A stretch of DNA of 64,000 bases from Nissolia schottii (GCA_003254905.1 QANU01029220.1:1155749-1219748); one strand, 5' to 3'; numbered from the stretch's first letter, positions 22,258-35,264 are shown. Numbers and translations are program-made. The notes: a model not told the origin generated them from the letters alone.

Positions 22258-25200
22258 TTATATGTGTAATTTATGAGAAGATGAATGTAAGAGCCAAACA
22301 ATTTTATTATTGTCATAATATATTATTTAAATGCTAATAAAAGAAAATATATGTATTTAGATTAATAGATAATTTTAGTTTAATTTTAAAAGAGTAAAAA
22401 AAATACGCATATTACTTTTTAATAGAGAAAAATAAGAAAGTAAGTTAATTTTAAATTAGTGTATTCCAATTTAATAAAGCGGAGAATATGTAACCAAAAA
22501 AAATGAAGCGGAGAATAGTGCTGACATATATCATTGAATTTTTTTTTATGGAAACATAGATTATAGAATTTAATAAATGGAAACATTTTATTTTTTGTAA
22601 TAAAAATGTTATCTAAACTATGGCAATTGAGAGATTTATTTCTCTTAATGATATTTAAACATGAACGTATTAAGTTTAAAATAAATCACTAAAAATTTAA
22701 AGTTTAACTTTCCTAATTAAATAAAAAAACTTAAAGGAAAACTTATTTATTTATTTATTATTCTTGTTTTGTTTTGCCGAAGGTATTAATTTGGGACATG
22801 GGGAATGCGGAGGTGGGATACGAATACAAGTATTTTTATTCTAAAACGAAATACAAATTATTAGCTTGCACAATGCACGAGAAAACTATTAAATTGTGGG
22901 TTTAACCGCAAAAAATATATTTATTAAATAAGTTGACTATATGCTTAATATAAATAATAAGAGAGCAAATTTTTAGTTGACATTTTAACTTATTTTTATC
23001 ATTAAATTTAAATAATATATAAATATAAATAAATAATAAATAAATTAAAAAAATTCACTACACAAAAGTCAGAACAAAATGCTGCACAATGATTATTATC
23101 ATTATATTAAATTATTTGTCTTTAATATGTAGATGTATTTTAAAAGACATAAAATAATATGAGTGAAAAATGTAGTGGTGTGTTTGTTTTTCATAAGAAT
23201 TAGGGTAGAGTGTTATTTTAGTAAACCTCAAAGATTGACTTTGTTGTAATTGACCCTAAATTCTATAATAAAAGTACTATTTGTGTTCCAATTTACAGTG
23301 AACAAATATTTGCAGTTTAAAATTGAAGAGGCGTATAAGCTTTTTCAAATTAACTTACAAGGAATTCAATTATATTAATTACTAGGGTTGCAAGCAAGAA
23401 TATGTGGAGCGTAGAAACAATTTTAAAATTGTATTTTAGAAAAAAAAAATTGTGTTATGTAAAGAGTAATTGCATTTTGAGTATTTTTTGTTATTGGATT
23501 GATTATGTAAATAAGTTAAGTGATAGTGAGTAGTGAGAAATAGAAAGTGGATAATACAGTGTATGTAAATATCATTTTAAATAATAATGATGGGTGAATG
23601 AATAAAAAAATAAGACAAACATAAAAATATAAATTAGAGAGTAAAAGTTAATTTTGTTTTACTGCATTTATCCATTGGTGTAGATTTTTTTTATGGTATA
23701 GAAGTAAAGATATTAGTTATTAGAATATAAGTTTTATGCACGTGTCAGTCAATACGAATTCAAGAAATTGCTAAATCAATAGACCGTAATTACTTATTAT
23801 TATTAATGATAATAAACAATTTTTTCAATAGTAACATCAAACACGGTAATTATAACTATTTATAATGATTTAATACTTTTTTTTTTATTGACTGACTCTC
23901 TGTAAAGCAATTTTATATTTTCAATACATAAAAAATATTAATGTATATAGTATTTTATTATATTAAATTAAATTAAATAATTAAGAATATGAAACAAACC
24001 CAGATTTGGTCCACTAAAGTCCAATAGAAGAATCTGTTGTCTCCTGGAACATGCGCCGCAAAAATAAGCCTTTCTTCTCTCTCACTTCAAGTGGAATTGG
24101 AATGTAATGGTGTCCACATCCCACTTGTGGGCAAATTTTCCCTTTTTCTTTTTTTTTTTCTTTTCAAAATTAACCATCTCATATTATTTTTTAAGGTATA
24201 AATAAATTATATTTAAGTTATCATCATTAATTTTTTAATTATTTATGGGTCGCGTAAGTTTCATTTCTTTAATTATTGATGTAAAATTAGACATAACTTT
24301 GTTATAGGAATGAGGGACTATCCATTTCCTTTATCTTTTGAGGTCGGGGGGGGGGGGGTTTTTGTTTATACGAGAATTATTGTTATTATTTAATTCATAT
24401 GCACCTTTATTATTTATAGCATTTGTATATCTACATCTCTGTATTTCCATATTTTTATACCGTCTATATTTTATGTGTCAAAAATAGTTCTTTCCATACA
24501 TTAAGTTATTTCTTTTTTTAATTATATTTGAATTTAAATTTAATAATGTTGGGTCTAGAGTGTGAACGTAAACTTTTACATTAATAAATGATTGATTAAG
24601 TAAAAATTATATATTCAAAATAATACATAAATTCATTGCCTTCAATTTTTGGGTCAAAATATGACTTTTACCCTATTTTTGTGTATTGACATTTTAAAAA
24701 ATATATATTTAATCTTGATACTCAATTCCTTAAAAATCTCACTTGAAATATTAGAAGATGACGAATCAGCTTTTATTATTATTATTATTTTTTAAAAAGC
24801 CGGTTAATACTTATAAAACACCAAGGTAAAATACAATATTGATATGATTGATATTGTTACAATGATACGATAAATTTTAAATTTTAAGATGCGTGGATAA
24901 CGTTCATGTATTCATGAATTTAGTTTGTATGTATCATAAATGTAAAAAAATTTGCACAATAATCTAATTATATATAATTATATCACTAAATTTGTTTCAT
25001 TCCAAACATAACTACCTTAAAATCCACAATACTTGTATAGCACCCGTGTATTTCATGAGATTATTTTGATACATGTGTTTTTATTTATATTTATTTAAGT
25101 AACTTTTTTTTAAAAAAAAAGAAATTGAATGGCAGGAGGGTGGGATTTGAATAAGAGATAAGTTAGTAATAGAATCGTTAAGTAAGATAAGCTTGGGCGT

Positions 25201-25399
25201 AAAATTTTATTTCAAAATAAAGGTGAAAAGAATTTAAACATTTAATTAATATAAATAACACACATCTCAATTTGATTTATTATAAATGTAATTCTTTATC
25301 ATCAATTTATTTATTTATTATTTATGTCATTTATAGATTTCACTGCGTGCACTCCAAAAGTGCATCATTTCACGGGGTACAATTAACTCACTAATCTTT
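22258..25399. other. AT-rich intergenic DNA upstream of the CLC gene
   Basis: About 3 kb without any coding frame. A G tract lies near 24345-24358. No structural RNA or intact repeat was recognised. The right-hand end is promoter DNA for the CLC gene. Confidence 0.5.
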
Positions 25400-25422
25400 T
25401 CTCTCTCTCTCTCTGTATATAT
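25400..25422 (+). promoter_or_regulatory. CT-rich tract and TATA box of the CLC gene
   Basis: A (CT) run at 25400-25414 is followed by TATATAT at 25416-25422, about 137 bp before the ATG. The spacing fits a transcription start near 25445-25455 and a ~110-nt 5' leader. The start site is predicted, not observed. Confidence 0.5.
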
Positions 25423-25558
25423 CTATCTCCTTAGTTAGAGACAAGAAAAACTGATAACACAATTTAGCTAGAGTCAGAAAAGTTTCTCCCCTGTTCTGAC
25501 CCTGTCGCAGGATATAGGGAGAGAATTGAGGGTTTCGTAGTTATTTGGAACCGAGAGA

Positions 25559-28500
25559 ATGGGTGGAAGGAATAACGACGATGCAGTGGTTGAGATAGAA
25601 GAGGAGTGGATGGATATCAACGGAGGAAGATCATCATCTGCTTCAATTGATCGCAAAGAGCCATTGCTTTCCAAGAGGATCAACACCACTTCACAGCTCG
25701 CCGTTGTTGGAGCTAACGTTTCTCCAATCCAAAGTCTTGACTACGAGTACGTACTCTACACTCTTTTTTATCACTTTATTCTCTCATTTCTTTTCTTTAA
25801 TTTATTTACTTATGTTTGAGCTTTCAAAAATGTTAAATTCATTTTTAAATTGACATTTCTACATTAAATTCATTTTAACAGTTAACATCTCAGGTCATCA
25901 AATTCACCCTAAATTCTTGGCACCATAAACAAATCTAACGGACCGATATCAATTTTGCGCCCGAATTTTCTATTTTTCAAAATAAATCCTCTGTTTTGTC
26001 CTGTTATACTCTGCTGTGGTCAAATTTTGTCGTCTTTCTTTTTTTTTTTTTTAACACTTGTGATAGACCCAAATCTAGTGTTATGCTTAGTGTGCGATAG
26101 TGCACTTGAGTCCTTTTCTGTTTGTCACGAAAAGCACGAGCAGGGCACCAAATTAAAAGACCACGGTCCACATGACCAGCGTGACTTCCTCCATTGTTTA
26201 ATTAATGATGCTTGCAATTTTTTTCATACAAATTATGACTTTGAAATTAAAAACGGAAATCAAGCACACAAACCCAGATGACGCGATTCTGACTTTTTTT
26301 TTTCTTTTTTTTTTTCCCCCTAGCTTTGATGGAGCAAATATTGAAAGCGAAGGACTGCAGGCAATGCCCTTTTTCTCTTTTTTTTTTAAAAAAAAGAAGA
26401 AAATAATAATTTTAAATTATCTTGCTGGCGATTGTAACTCTTTGACAAGTCCAACAATTTTATCCGCTTACAAAACGTTTTTTTACATTATCCATGAATA
26501 AAATAAAGAATTGCTAATGTTTCTTACATTTATTTATTTTCAAATTAAAACTAGGCCATGTTCCTTTACCCATGGCTTATGTTAAGCATAACGAGTGAAG
26601 GTGAACTGGGCACCGAAAACACAAAAAAATAAATAATAAAAAAATTGATAATAATAGTTTTGATAATTGTATTAATTGAGTATAAAGATGATATGCTTGT
26701 ATTAAAAATAAATTAAAAATAATTATAATAAACTTAATAAATATCTTAATAATTTGAAAAGTCAAAGAAGTTTAATTTTGAGGATGAAAATTTTACAATA
26801 TATTTTAATTATGTGTTATTTTTTCGGGTATAGTTTAATGATGTGTTATTATTATATTGTTAAAGAGTTTAATTATGGGTCATTATTTCATATGTATGAC
26901 TATGAACCCTTCCGGTAGTGGGGACGAGCATCTGACACAAACAGTAAAAATAGTTCTACTTGATAAGGGAAAAAAAAAAACTTAATAAGATATATAATAA
27001 ATGTAGTAGAATCAATTTTTATTACGTGCCTCTAAATATGATGTATTGCTTACACACAAAAAATTATTTTAGATTTTCAATTGATAAAATAAAATGTGAT
27101 TTCTTATTATAATTTTTTTAGCATATATTATTTGTGAGTCTCATCCCTTCAATCAATTAATGACGAAAAATCACATTTTATTTAATTAATAAAAAATCCA
27201 TTTGAGTCTTCACACTTCTAGTCATCAAAATGTTTCTTTCACCCTCTGAAACTGAAATTTGTGGTATTTTATAATAATTTTAGAGTATTATTCAAATTTC
27301 ACATTTAGTGGTTATCTTTTATTTTTCTTATAATATCTTTCATTTAATTGTGTTTAGTAACGACCATATAAACATAAAAATGATAAAATGATAATTATTT
27401 GAAATGATGTTAGAATAATTATATTTACAAATGTATGAAATTTATTATAATTGAGTTCACAATAAATCTTATATTTTTGTAAATATGATTATCTTAATTT
27501 TTTTAAAAAAAATAATTGTCATCGTAACATTACTTACCTGAATACTTATATGAATAAAATGATGACTATATAAACAAAGAAAATAAAATATTAGTTACTT
27601 TTGTTCACTTAATACAGTTTGTATTATTTATCAATATCGTTTATTATTTTTCAATTTACATGTGAACTCTAATTTGACAAGTAACGTGAAAAGGAGGGAG
27701 TAATATATCAGCGAGCGCTTGAACTATAGTGTGATCAGAAATGTTATGTGACCCTTGTTACTCGTAAGGGAAATGAGTTTGTATCATTTAAAGTGGTGGG
27801 CACTCTAGCAGCCAAGAAAAAAGAGAGAGATATAAAGAGAGAAGAGGTGGATAAAAGAGTTATGTTATTTGAACAATTTAAAAGTGCTCATAATTAATAA
27901 TTATATTTATGAAAGCATAAGATTTATTATGCTCATTTTTTCTTTCTATGATGAACCCTCACTGAAGTTGTGGGTTGTAAATAATATCTCTGAGAAAAAA
28001 ACTACATGAATTCTTCTGCCTCACTATGGTCTTGTTCATTTTGCACGCAGGATAATTGAAAATGATCTCTTTAAGCAGGACTGGAGATCTAGAACAAAGG
28101 TTGAGATATACCAGTATGTTGTACTAAAATGGACCCTTGCACTCCTTATAGGTTTAATCACAGGCTTTGTGGCCTTCTTCAATAACCTTGGGGTTGAGAA
28201 TATCTCTGGTTTCAAGATTCTATACACCAACAATCTCATGCTCCAACAAAAGTATGAACTTTCTTATCAATCATGTACCACACGAGTTAGTTTACGTATA
28301 ATTTTTTTCACTTGGTAGTGTTTTGAAATAAATATGTTATGATTGATTGTTACATGTGAAACAGGTATCATCAGGCTTTCGCGTTATATGTTGGTAGTAA
28401 CATGATATTAGCGGTTGCTGCTGCAGCACTTTGTGCCTACATTGCCCCTGCAGCAGCAGGTTCTGGCATACCTGAGGTGAAGGCTTACCTCAATGGTATA

Positions 28501-31014
28501 GATGCTCATTCTATATTGGCTCCAAGTACCCTCTATGTAAAGGTTAGTCACCAATTCAACTTGGTATTATATTTTGTTCTAGTAAACCTTTACTTTAGTC
28601 ATTGTAGATGGCAACAACAGTGATATTATACCCTATGTTATGGAAATTTATTTCTTAGTTTTGTAAATTATCAAAAGTCGATCAAATTAGTCATTCAATG
28701 TTAGTTAAGTTAGTCATTCTTAACAATTAATTGGATCAACTTTTGTCAACCTTAGGACTATGGAGTGCATTTTCATCCAACTCCAGGGACTAAAGTTGTT
28801 TATCCTATTAATCTATTTTGGTCTGACTGGGGTTTCTATTTAGAAAGAAATTGATATGATTTTGCACATACTGGTGCAGATATTTGGTTCAATTTTGGGG
28901 GTTGCTGGGGGATTTGTTGTGGGAAAGGAAGGGCCTATGGTACACACCGGAGCTTGCATAGCTAATTTACTAGGACAAGGTGGTTCTCGAAAATACCGGC
29001 TGACTTGGAAATGGCTCAGATACTTTAAAAATGACAGAGACCGAAGAGATTTGATCACATGCGGTGCCGCCGCTGGCGTTGCCGGAGCCTTCCGTGCCCC
29101 CGTTGGCGGTGTCCTTTTCGCACTCGAAGAAGCAGCTTCATGGTCCTCTACAATTTCTATTCTCTCCTCTCTTGGTTATTTATAAGAACAAGCATTTTAG
29201 TTTGTGAATGCGTTTTGTGTTTAATTTCAGGTGGCGGAGTGCTCTTCTGTGGCGGACTTTCTTTACAACAGCTGTAGTAGCAGTGGCGCTAAGAGGTCTC
29301 ATCCAGTTTTGTGAAGGTGGAAAATGTGGTCTTTTCGGGAAAGGAGGTCTGATAATGTTTGACGTTAATTCAACAAAGCCTGCATACAACACACTTGACA
29401 TAGTGGTAGTTATATTCCTTGGAGTGATTGGAGGCCTTTTGGGAAGCCTCTACAATTATGTCGTGGATAAGGTCATTCGCACTTACAGCATCATAAATGA
29501 GTACGCCCCCTTACATTGAACAATTGACATTTCATCTAGTTTTCTAGTTGTTGCTAATTACCAACATTAATTGGATCTTGGATTGCAGGAGAGGGTCAAT
29601 CTCCAAGATAGCACTTGTGATGGTGATCTCCCTTCTGACCTCATGCATTCGATTTGGGGTTCCATTGCTGTCAAAGTGCATCCCATGCCCTCCAGACACA
29701 GCGGACGACGAGTGCCCAAGCCCAAGCGCAGGACTGTCTCTCCACTACAAGAATTTCCAGTGCCCACCTAACCACTACAACGACCTCGCCTCCCTCTTCC
29801 TAACCACCAACGACGACGCCATCCGCAGCCTCTTCATCTCCGGCGCCCAACACAACCTCCAGCTCTCCAGCCTCGTCATCTTCTTCGTCGCCATATACAT
29901 TCTCGGAATCGTTACTTTCGGCATCGCCATCCCTTCCGGACTCTTCATCCCCGTCATACTCGCCGGCGCTTCCTACGGCCGACTCGCCGCAAGTGTCTTA
30001 AACCCATACAACAACAGCGCCCTCGACGTCGGCTTGTTTTCGATCCTCGGCGCGGCGTCGTTCCTCGGCGGCACAATGAGAACCACCGTCTCCCTCTGCG
30101 TCATACTCCTCGAGCTCACCGACAACCTCCTCATGCTCCCCTTGGTCATGCTCGTCCTCCTCGTCTCGAAATCCGTCGCCGATTGCTTCAACAAAGGGGT
30201 CTACGACCAGATCGTTGATATCAAGGGGCTTCCGTACATGGAGGCGCACGCGGAACCCTACATGAGGAACCTTGTGGCAAGCGACGTCGTTTCGGGCCCG
30301 CTCTTCACTTTCTCAGGGGTCGAGCGTGTGGGCAACATTGTGCGTGCTTTGAAATTGACAAGGCACCACGGCTTCCCTGTGATCGACGAGCCTCCGTTCT
30401 CCGATGCGCCGGAATTGTGCGGGCTGGTGCTGCGGTCTCATCTTCTCGTCCTTCTCAAGAACAGGAAGAGGGACGGTGAAAGGGAGGCGGCGATTTTCAC
30501 GAGGGAGAAGGTGATGGCTGCGTCGACGGGGTCCTCCGCCATCATGAGGAGGTTTAGGGCGCATGATTTTGCGAAGGCGGGTTTCGGGAAAGGGCTGAAG
30601 CTGGAGGATTTGGATATCTCGGAGGAGGAGATGGATATGTTTGTGGATCTGCATCCGATTACTAATACGTCGCCGTATACGGTGGTGGAAACTATGTCCC
30701 TTGCGAAAGCGGCTGTTCTTTTTAGGGAGCTTGGCCTCAGGCACTTGTTGGTGGTGCCAAAGACACCCGGGGTAAGTCGCTTTCTTGGTTAGGAATTTGA
30801 AAAAGGTCATATTATGAATTTCATCATTTGTTTCTCTATTTTATATATGTACAGGGTTTGCATTGTAATTGTTGTTAATGGCCATGGAGTAACTGACAGA
30901 TATTCCTAATTTCACATTATGCAGAGGCCTCCAATTGTAGGGATCCTGACAAGGCATGACTTCATGGCAGAGTATGTCCTGGGACTATTCCCTCACGTGA
31001 AATCCCGCAAGTAG
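25559..31014 (+). CDS. CLC-c: Chloride channel/antiporter CLC-c type (vacuolar CLC)
   Basis: Seven exons in frame, 25559-25746, 28051-28251, 28365-28542, 28880-29142, 29231-29500, 29589-30771 and 30925-31014, encode 790 residues. The protein is a polytopic CLC dimer subunit. The selectivity loop at ~162-166 is GSGIP: serine here favours chloride, whereas nitrate-selecting CLC-a/b have proline. Next come GKEGP at ~203 with the gating glutamate, FALEE with the conserved proton-pathway glutamate, and GLFIP at ~483 with ASYGR just after. The C-terminus carries two CBS domains (GVERVGNIVRALKLTRHHGF and ...ALFRELGLRHLLVVPKTPG with GILTRHDFMAEYVLG). Sequence and length fit CLC-c, a tonoplast chloride transporter important in guard cells and salt tolerance in known plants. 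The first intron is 2.3 kb and exon 6 carries half the coding sequence. The donor after exon 4 (TG|GTCCTC) is weak but the phase fits. Confidence 0.95.
27069..27201. mobile_element. small hairpin MITE, copy B, in CLC intron 1
   Basis: The left arm (containing TGATAAAATAAAATGTGATT) and right arm (the same as AATCACATTTTATTTAATTA) are inverted across ~130 bp, with GAGTCTCAT in the middle. This matches the structure of the copy at 5290-5436. It sits in the long first intron of the CLC gene and does not touch splice sites. Confidence 0.6.
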
Positions 31015-31974
31015 AGGAACTAACCAGAGTTGTTATGTTAGGGGAACCATCTCTCATCAAATCAACAATCATATCATACCACTAGATTTTACAAGCTTCA
31101 GTTTTTTACTGAAATTGATTTTGCAAACTAAATTTTGTTTCATATTTGCCTTTTCTTGTGAATTGACTCACGTGGAACGCTATGAATCAAAATGCAAAGA
31201 TAAATAATATAGTGGTAACCATGTATGTAGCCTCCGGGGGGAAATGGATTTTTAAGGGACTTTTGTTTTGTAAAAAGAGATTTCCAAAGGATATTTTTGT
31301 AATTGAAGCATCATGCAACTATTTTAGACAGCTTATTGACCTGCAAAGGAGACGTTGGTCTCATTAAAGATTGCAATGATCTTGCACACTGTTAATAGAA
31401 GCAATCCTCTTACTAGTAGCAGTACTGCAATTGCAAGGACATAATTAGTTGAATGGTTTATGAAACAAACTTTTGTTGCATGTTACGGGAGTATATGAGT
31501 TACACAATTTTTTTCTGCAAGGGATCTTTATGGAATTCGAATTTGCTTTCATATCCCAGTGGTTTCACTGCAAATAAATAAATAAATAAATAAATAAAAC
31601 CCCAATGGTTCAAAGTTCTTTATCATCTTAACTAACTTTTAATAATAATAATAATTAAAACGAAAACAGTTTCTAAATTAATATTCTGATAGTCACAATT
31701 TCTTACGGTAGATATGTTGAGAAATGAAAAAAGAATAATCTGATGTTATTCTATGGAAATAAAGTTTGGGAGATTGATGGAGGAGGATGTAATAATATAA
31801 TGGTTAACATTAAGATATGTCACGTTAGTATTTCGCAAATTGGGACTATCAAAATATGCTAATTCAGTTATATTGGGGAGCTTGTTATAAAAATGTGTTC
31901 ACATCGCTCATTGTATTTAAGAAAAGCAAACAAAATAAGTTGATCATAAAAATTATACAAGGACTAAATTAAAC
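31015..31974. other. 3' UTR of the CLC gene and intergenic DNA
   Basis: A probable 3' UTR follows the TAG, then AT-rich sequence with an (AAAT)n-type run near 31575-31600 and an AAT run near 31640-31655. No gene is supported. Confidence 0.5.
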
Positions 31975-32830
31975 TTTTTTTATGCGCTCCGGAAGGCCAA
32001 AGGCCCAAAAAGGAAAAATTACAACATGTTCAAAACACAGCGAGGTTAGGAAGCCCCTAAAACATCAACACGAACTACCAAGTGACTTCTAGGAGGGAGG
32101 GTGGTCCCAGAGGTTCTGAGAGTTCTTGGATTGTCAAGCGCCGAAAAGCTAGTCCGCTACACGATTACCTCACTACACATGGTGGAAGGTCAAGTTCCAC
32201 TCCCTCTTAGCCCATCTCTGAATTCTTCTGGCTATGCGACCAAATACAATTTTAAAGGATGCAGGGTTTTGGGTTAAGGAAATGCTGGTAAGGGAGTCTG
32301 TCTCCACCATGACCTGGCGAAAGCCCCTGTCCCAAGTCAGTTCATTCCTTTGAGAATTGCAGAGTTCCACTCTTAGTGCCGAGTTGTCCCCAATAGAGGC
32401 TATGAACCCCAACAGCCACCTCTTTCGGCGGTGTCTCTGAAGACCCCACTACAACTAGCAGGGCCAGGGTTGCCTCTTGAAGCGCCATCAGTGTTGAGTC
32501 TAATCCAGTTGTGAGGAGGCGGCTTCCAATGGCTGTTCATCAGTGACTAGTTAATTTGCAGGGAAATTCTCACATCCATCTCCTTTTGGCAGAATTCGTG
32601 AAGCATATCCAATATGATTTTGGTAGTGATAGTAAGGTGGGCTTTATGGCCTTCAAACACGAGATTATTTATGTTTTTCCATATGTTCCAAGCAGCAATA
32701 AAGAAATAATCAGCCCATGGCAAGTCATTCCTAGCACCCAATAAGAGGTTGACTTATCTAATCTTTCAAATCCCAGCAAAGAAAATCACAAGCTTGTTGT
32801 AGTTGATTAGGCTGGTCCAGACTTTCACCG
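31975..32830 (-). pseudogene. L1-type LINE 3' fragment with degraded RNase H domain
   Basis: On the minus strand, ~32741-32550 reads PWADYFFIAAWNIWKNINNL and continues near 32500 as IRLNTDGASRGNPGPAS, then WDRGFRQVMVETDSLTSISL and WNLTFHHV. These are the W-x-x-W-K-x-x-N linker and the RNase H domain (DG, E, D-S) found at the 3' end of plant L1-like elements and their relatives. After HHV come TAG and TGA, then GNRVAD, so the last catalytic aspartate motif survives behind stops. The end contains TTTTTGGGCCTTTGGCCTTCC-like text and an A-run (TTTTTTT on the plus strand at ~31976), usual for L1 tails. It is a 5'-truncated dead insertion. Confidence 0.7.
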
Positions 32831-33399
32831 ATTTAAATTTTTTTTTTTTTAAGTTAGGAACCAAATTGATCTATTATTAATTAAAAAAAATTGATCTACC
32901 ATTGATTTGATTGAGAACTAATTAGACCTTTATCATTGTATCAAAAATGATTGGTGTACGACCAATTATATGCCACTAACCTGCCAACTCTGTATAATAT
33001 ACATCTGTTATTATTATCCGTATATCATACCTACAGCCGCTAAACGTAATACTTACACCTTACACTCAATCTCACACAAGTTTTCACTCATTCCCACGTA
33101 ACCGCCAAACCCTCAACTCACGCAATCCTCGTTTCATTTTCACCATTCATTGGTACTTCGTGTTCTTCATGTTCTTATGTTTTGCATAATCGTTATCAAT
33201 CATAATTATTCGTTTGATGAATTCTACTGTTAATCACCTTATCCGAGCACTGAATTTATCAATGGAGTCTAAGGATCAATTTGAGGGAAAGAATGAGTCT
33301 AGTGATCAATTGATTCGAGGTCCAAATTCATCAATGGATTCTACTGATTAAATCGATGAGACGAATGAGGTTTAATTTCTCAATCAAACTATTGATCTA
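32831..33399. other. intergenic DNA left of the TTTGTGCA array
   Basis: No intact gene. 33216-33375 can be read as an open stretch with phrases such as SMESKDQFEGKNESSDQ ending at stops. It could be the decayed start of a transposon protein, but I cannot name it. Confidence 0.35.
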
Positions 33400-34053
33400 A
33401 TTACGTGATATGTTTGTGTATTTATGTTTGTCACGTTTGTGCAATATGATAGTAGAAGTTTGTGCATCATGCCTCTTTCTTCTAGTTTTATTAAATAATA
33501 ATTTGTGGTGATTACGTCTTATGTTTGTGCATTTATGTTTGATATGTTTGTGCAATGTGGTAATTAAAGTTTGTGCACTACACATTCATTTGGTTTGGTC
33601 ATTTTAGTATTTAGTGTTAATTGTTTCATATGTTTGTGCACGTATGTTGTATATGCTTATGCAATATTGTGGCAAATGTTTGTGCACTACTAATTCCTCT
33701 ATTTTGTTCTTTTAGTATTTAGTGTTAATTGTTTCATGTGTTTGTGCACGTATGTTGTATATGTTTGTACAATAACATGGCAAATGTTTGTGTACTACGA
33801 TTTTTCCTGTTTTGGTCCTTTAATATTCAGTGTTAATTATTTCATTTGTTTGTGCACATATGTTGTATTTATTTGTGCACTACTAATTTCTTTATATTGT
33901 TCTTTTAGTATTTAGTGTTGATTATTTCATATGTTTGTGCACGTATGTTGTATATGTTTCTGCAATGATGTGACAAATATTTGTGCACTATGAATTCCCT
34001 GTTTTGGTCCTTTACTATTTAGTGTTAGTTATTTCATTCGTTGGTGCACGTAT
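33400..34053. repeat. tandem array (~107-bp units) built on TTTGTGCACGTATGTTGTAT
   Basis: Units carry TTTAGTGTTAATTGTTTCAT, then TTTGTGCACGTATGTTGTAT, then a TTTGTGCAATR / CAAATGTTTGTGCACTAC block. Unit starts near 33612, 33718, 33827, 33911 and 34018 give spacings of about 106, 109, 84 and 107 bp. The array resumes at 35091-35150 after the solo LTR. No coding capacity; probably the subterminal array of a DNA transposon. Confidence 0.75.
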
Positions 34054-35090
34054 TGTTTTATGAGAATTTTGGTCTATAATTACTTATGGATCGTTCACCA
34101 CAAAAACCAAAATTTTTTTTAGAAGATAGGGATTACCATGTAATTCATATGTAACATGGACCCTTTTAATGAGAATGTGAGTTTGGAGAGAGAGATGTTA
34201 TGAATAATGTTTTGAATAAACTTGGGAATTGTACAAATAAAGGAACAAAATGACAAACAACAACAACAACAGTACGAGAAATAAAAAGAAAAACTAATCA
34301 TATGGAGTTTGAAAGAATAGAAAACAAGTAAATGGGAATTACTTGGTATTTCTCCTCAATTTGGAACGCCGTTGTGGACTTGTGAGTATTTGAGAATTTG
34401 TAAGTGTTTATTTCTTCTAAGTTAATTCATCCCTGGGCGTCCTATTTATAGGCTTCAAAATCTTCATGCATTCTTGCCATGTGTCCACCGAATGGTTGGC
34501 ACTTGCTCATGCATCTTCACTTCGTCCCACTTAGCGAGAATCTCGCAAACCACCTCTCAGAAGTGTATGCACGTTCTCCAATAACCGTCATGCACTATCT
34601 ATAGATGCCACATGTTAAATAACTTCTCTTTTCAAATTTTGATTTCAAAAGAGACATCAATAATTATTTTTTACTACATCCCACTATAGGACGATGCAGA
34701 ATGACCACCATCACCAACTTTGAAAATTATTAAAATCTCAAATAGGATCGTCAATTAAAACGACTTAATTGATCCTATTCTTTACAATTCTTTCGTCGAT
34801 TGATCATTTTATACTAAGACCAATATTCGTCCATAATTTATACCCATTGAGTGGTCCCAGTCATCGTCCATTTGTTTGGTCGACACCTATGCCCTTTGAT
34901 ATAGTTTATTCATGAGTTTTTAGGGTCGACTACCATCTTTAGTTAGTATCATTAAGATAAGGTTGCTTAATCTGATCTCACATTGAACGACCCATTAGTC
35001 ATCCTCATCTTTGGTATTTTTCTTGTATTTTACTAAAATAACCTTATTTTAAACCCTTGTATTTCCTCATAAATTATTTTTGATGTAACA
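34054..35090 (-). mobile_element. solo LTR (1037 bp) with 5-bp target duplication
   Basis: The segment starts TGTTTTATGAG and ends GATGTAACA (TG...CA, with TGTT/AACA ends). CGTAT occurs immediately left (34049-34053) and right (35091-35095). Removing the segment and one CGTAT restores GTGCACGTATGTTGTAT, exactly the repeat consensus of the array it interrupts. No internal retrotransposon domain lies next to it, so it is a recombination-derived solo LTR. The minus strand carries CTATAAATAGG (at 34442-34451), a strong TATA box, with AATAAA downstream, suggesting minus-strand orientation. Superfamily cannot be told from the LTR alone. Confidence 0.88.
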
Positions 35091-35264
35091 CGTATGTTGT
35101 ATATGTTTGTGCAATAGTGTGACAAATGTGTATGCAATAGAGAGGTGCAAATGATTTCTTTTTTTATCGTGCTTGCACGCATGCATTCGCGTAACATGGG
35201 GAGTGTTTTGGTGGAAGCAGTTAATTGAGTAGTGGGGCTGGTGTATTAATTTGAGAATCGAAAA
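35091..35264. repeat. right remainder of the interrupted TTTGTGCA array and junction
   Basis: CGTATGTTGTATATGTTTGTGCAATAGTGTGACAAATG-type sequence directly continues the array cut at 34053. Past ~35160 the repeat fades into unique sequence up to the next inverted-ended element. Confidence 0.6.

Noticed and set aside
29998-30810. Antisense frames across CLC exon 6
   Set aside because: Shadows of a GC-rich coding exon.
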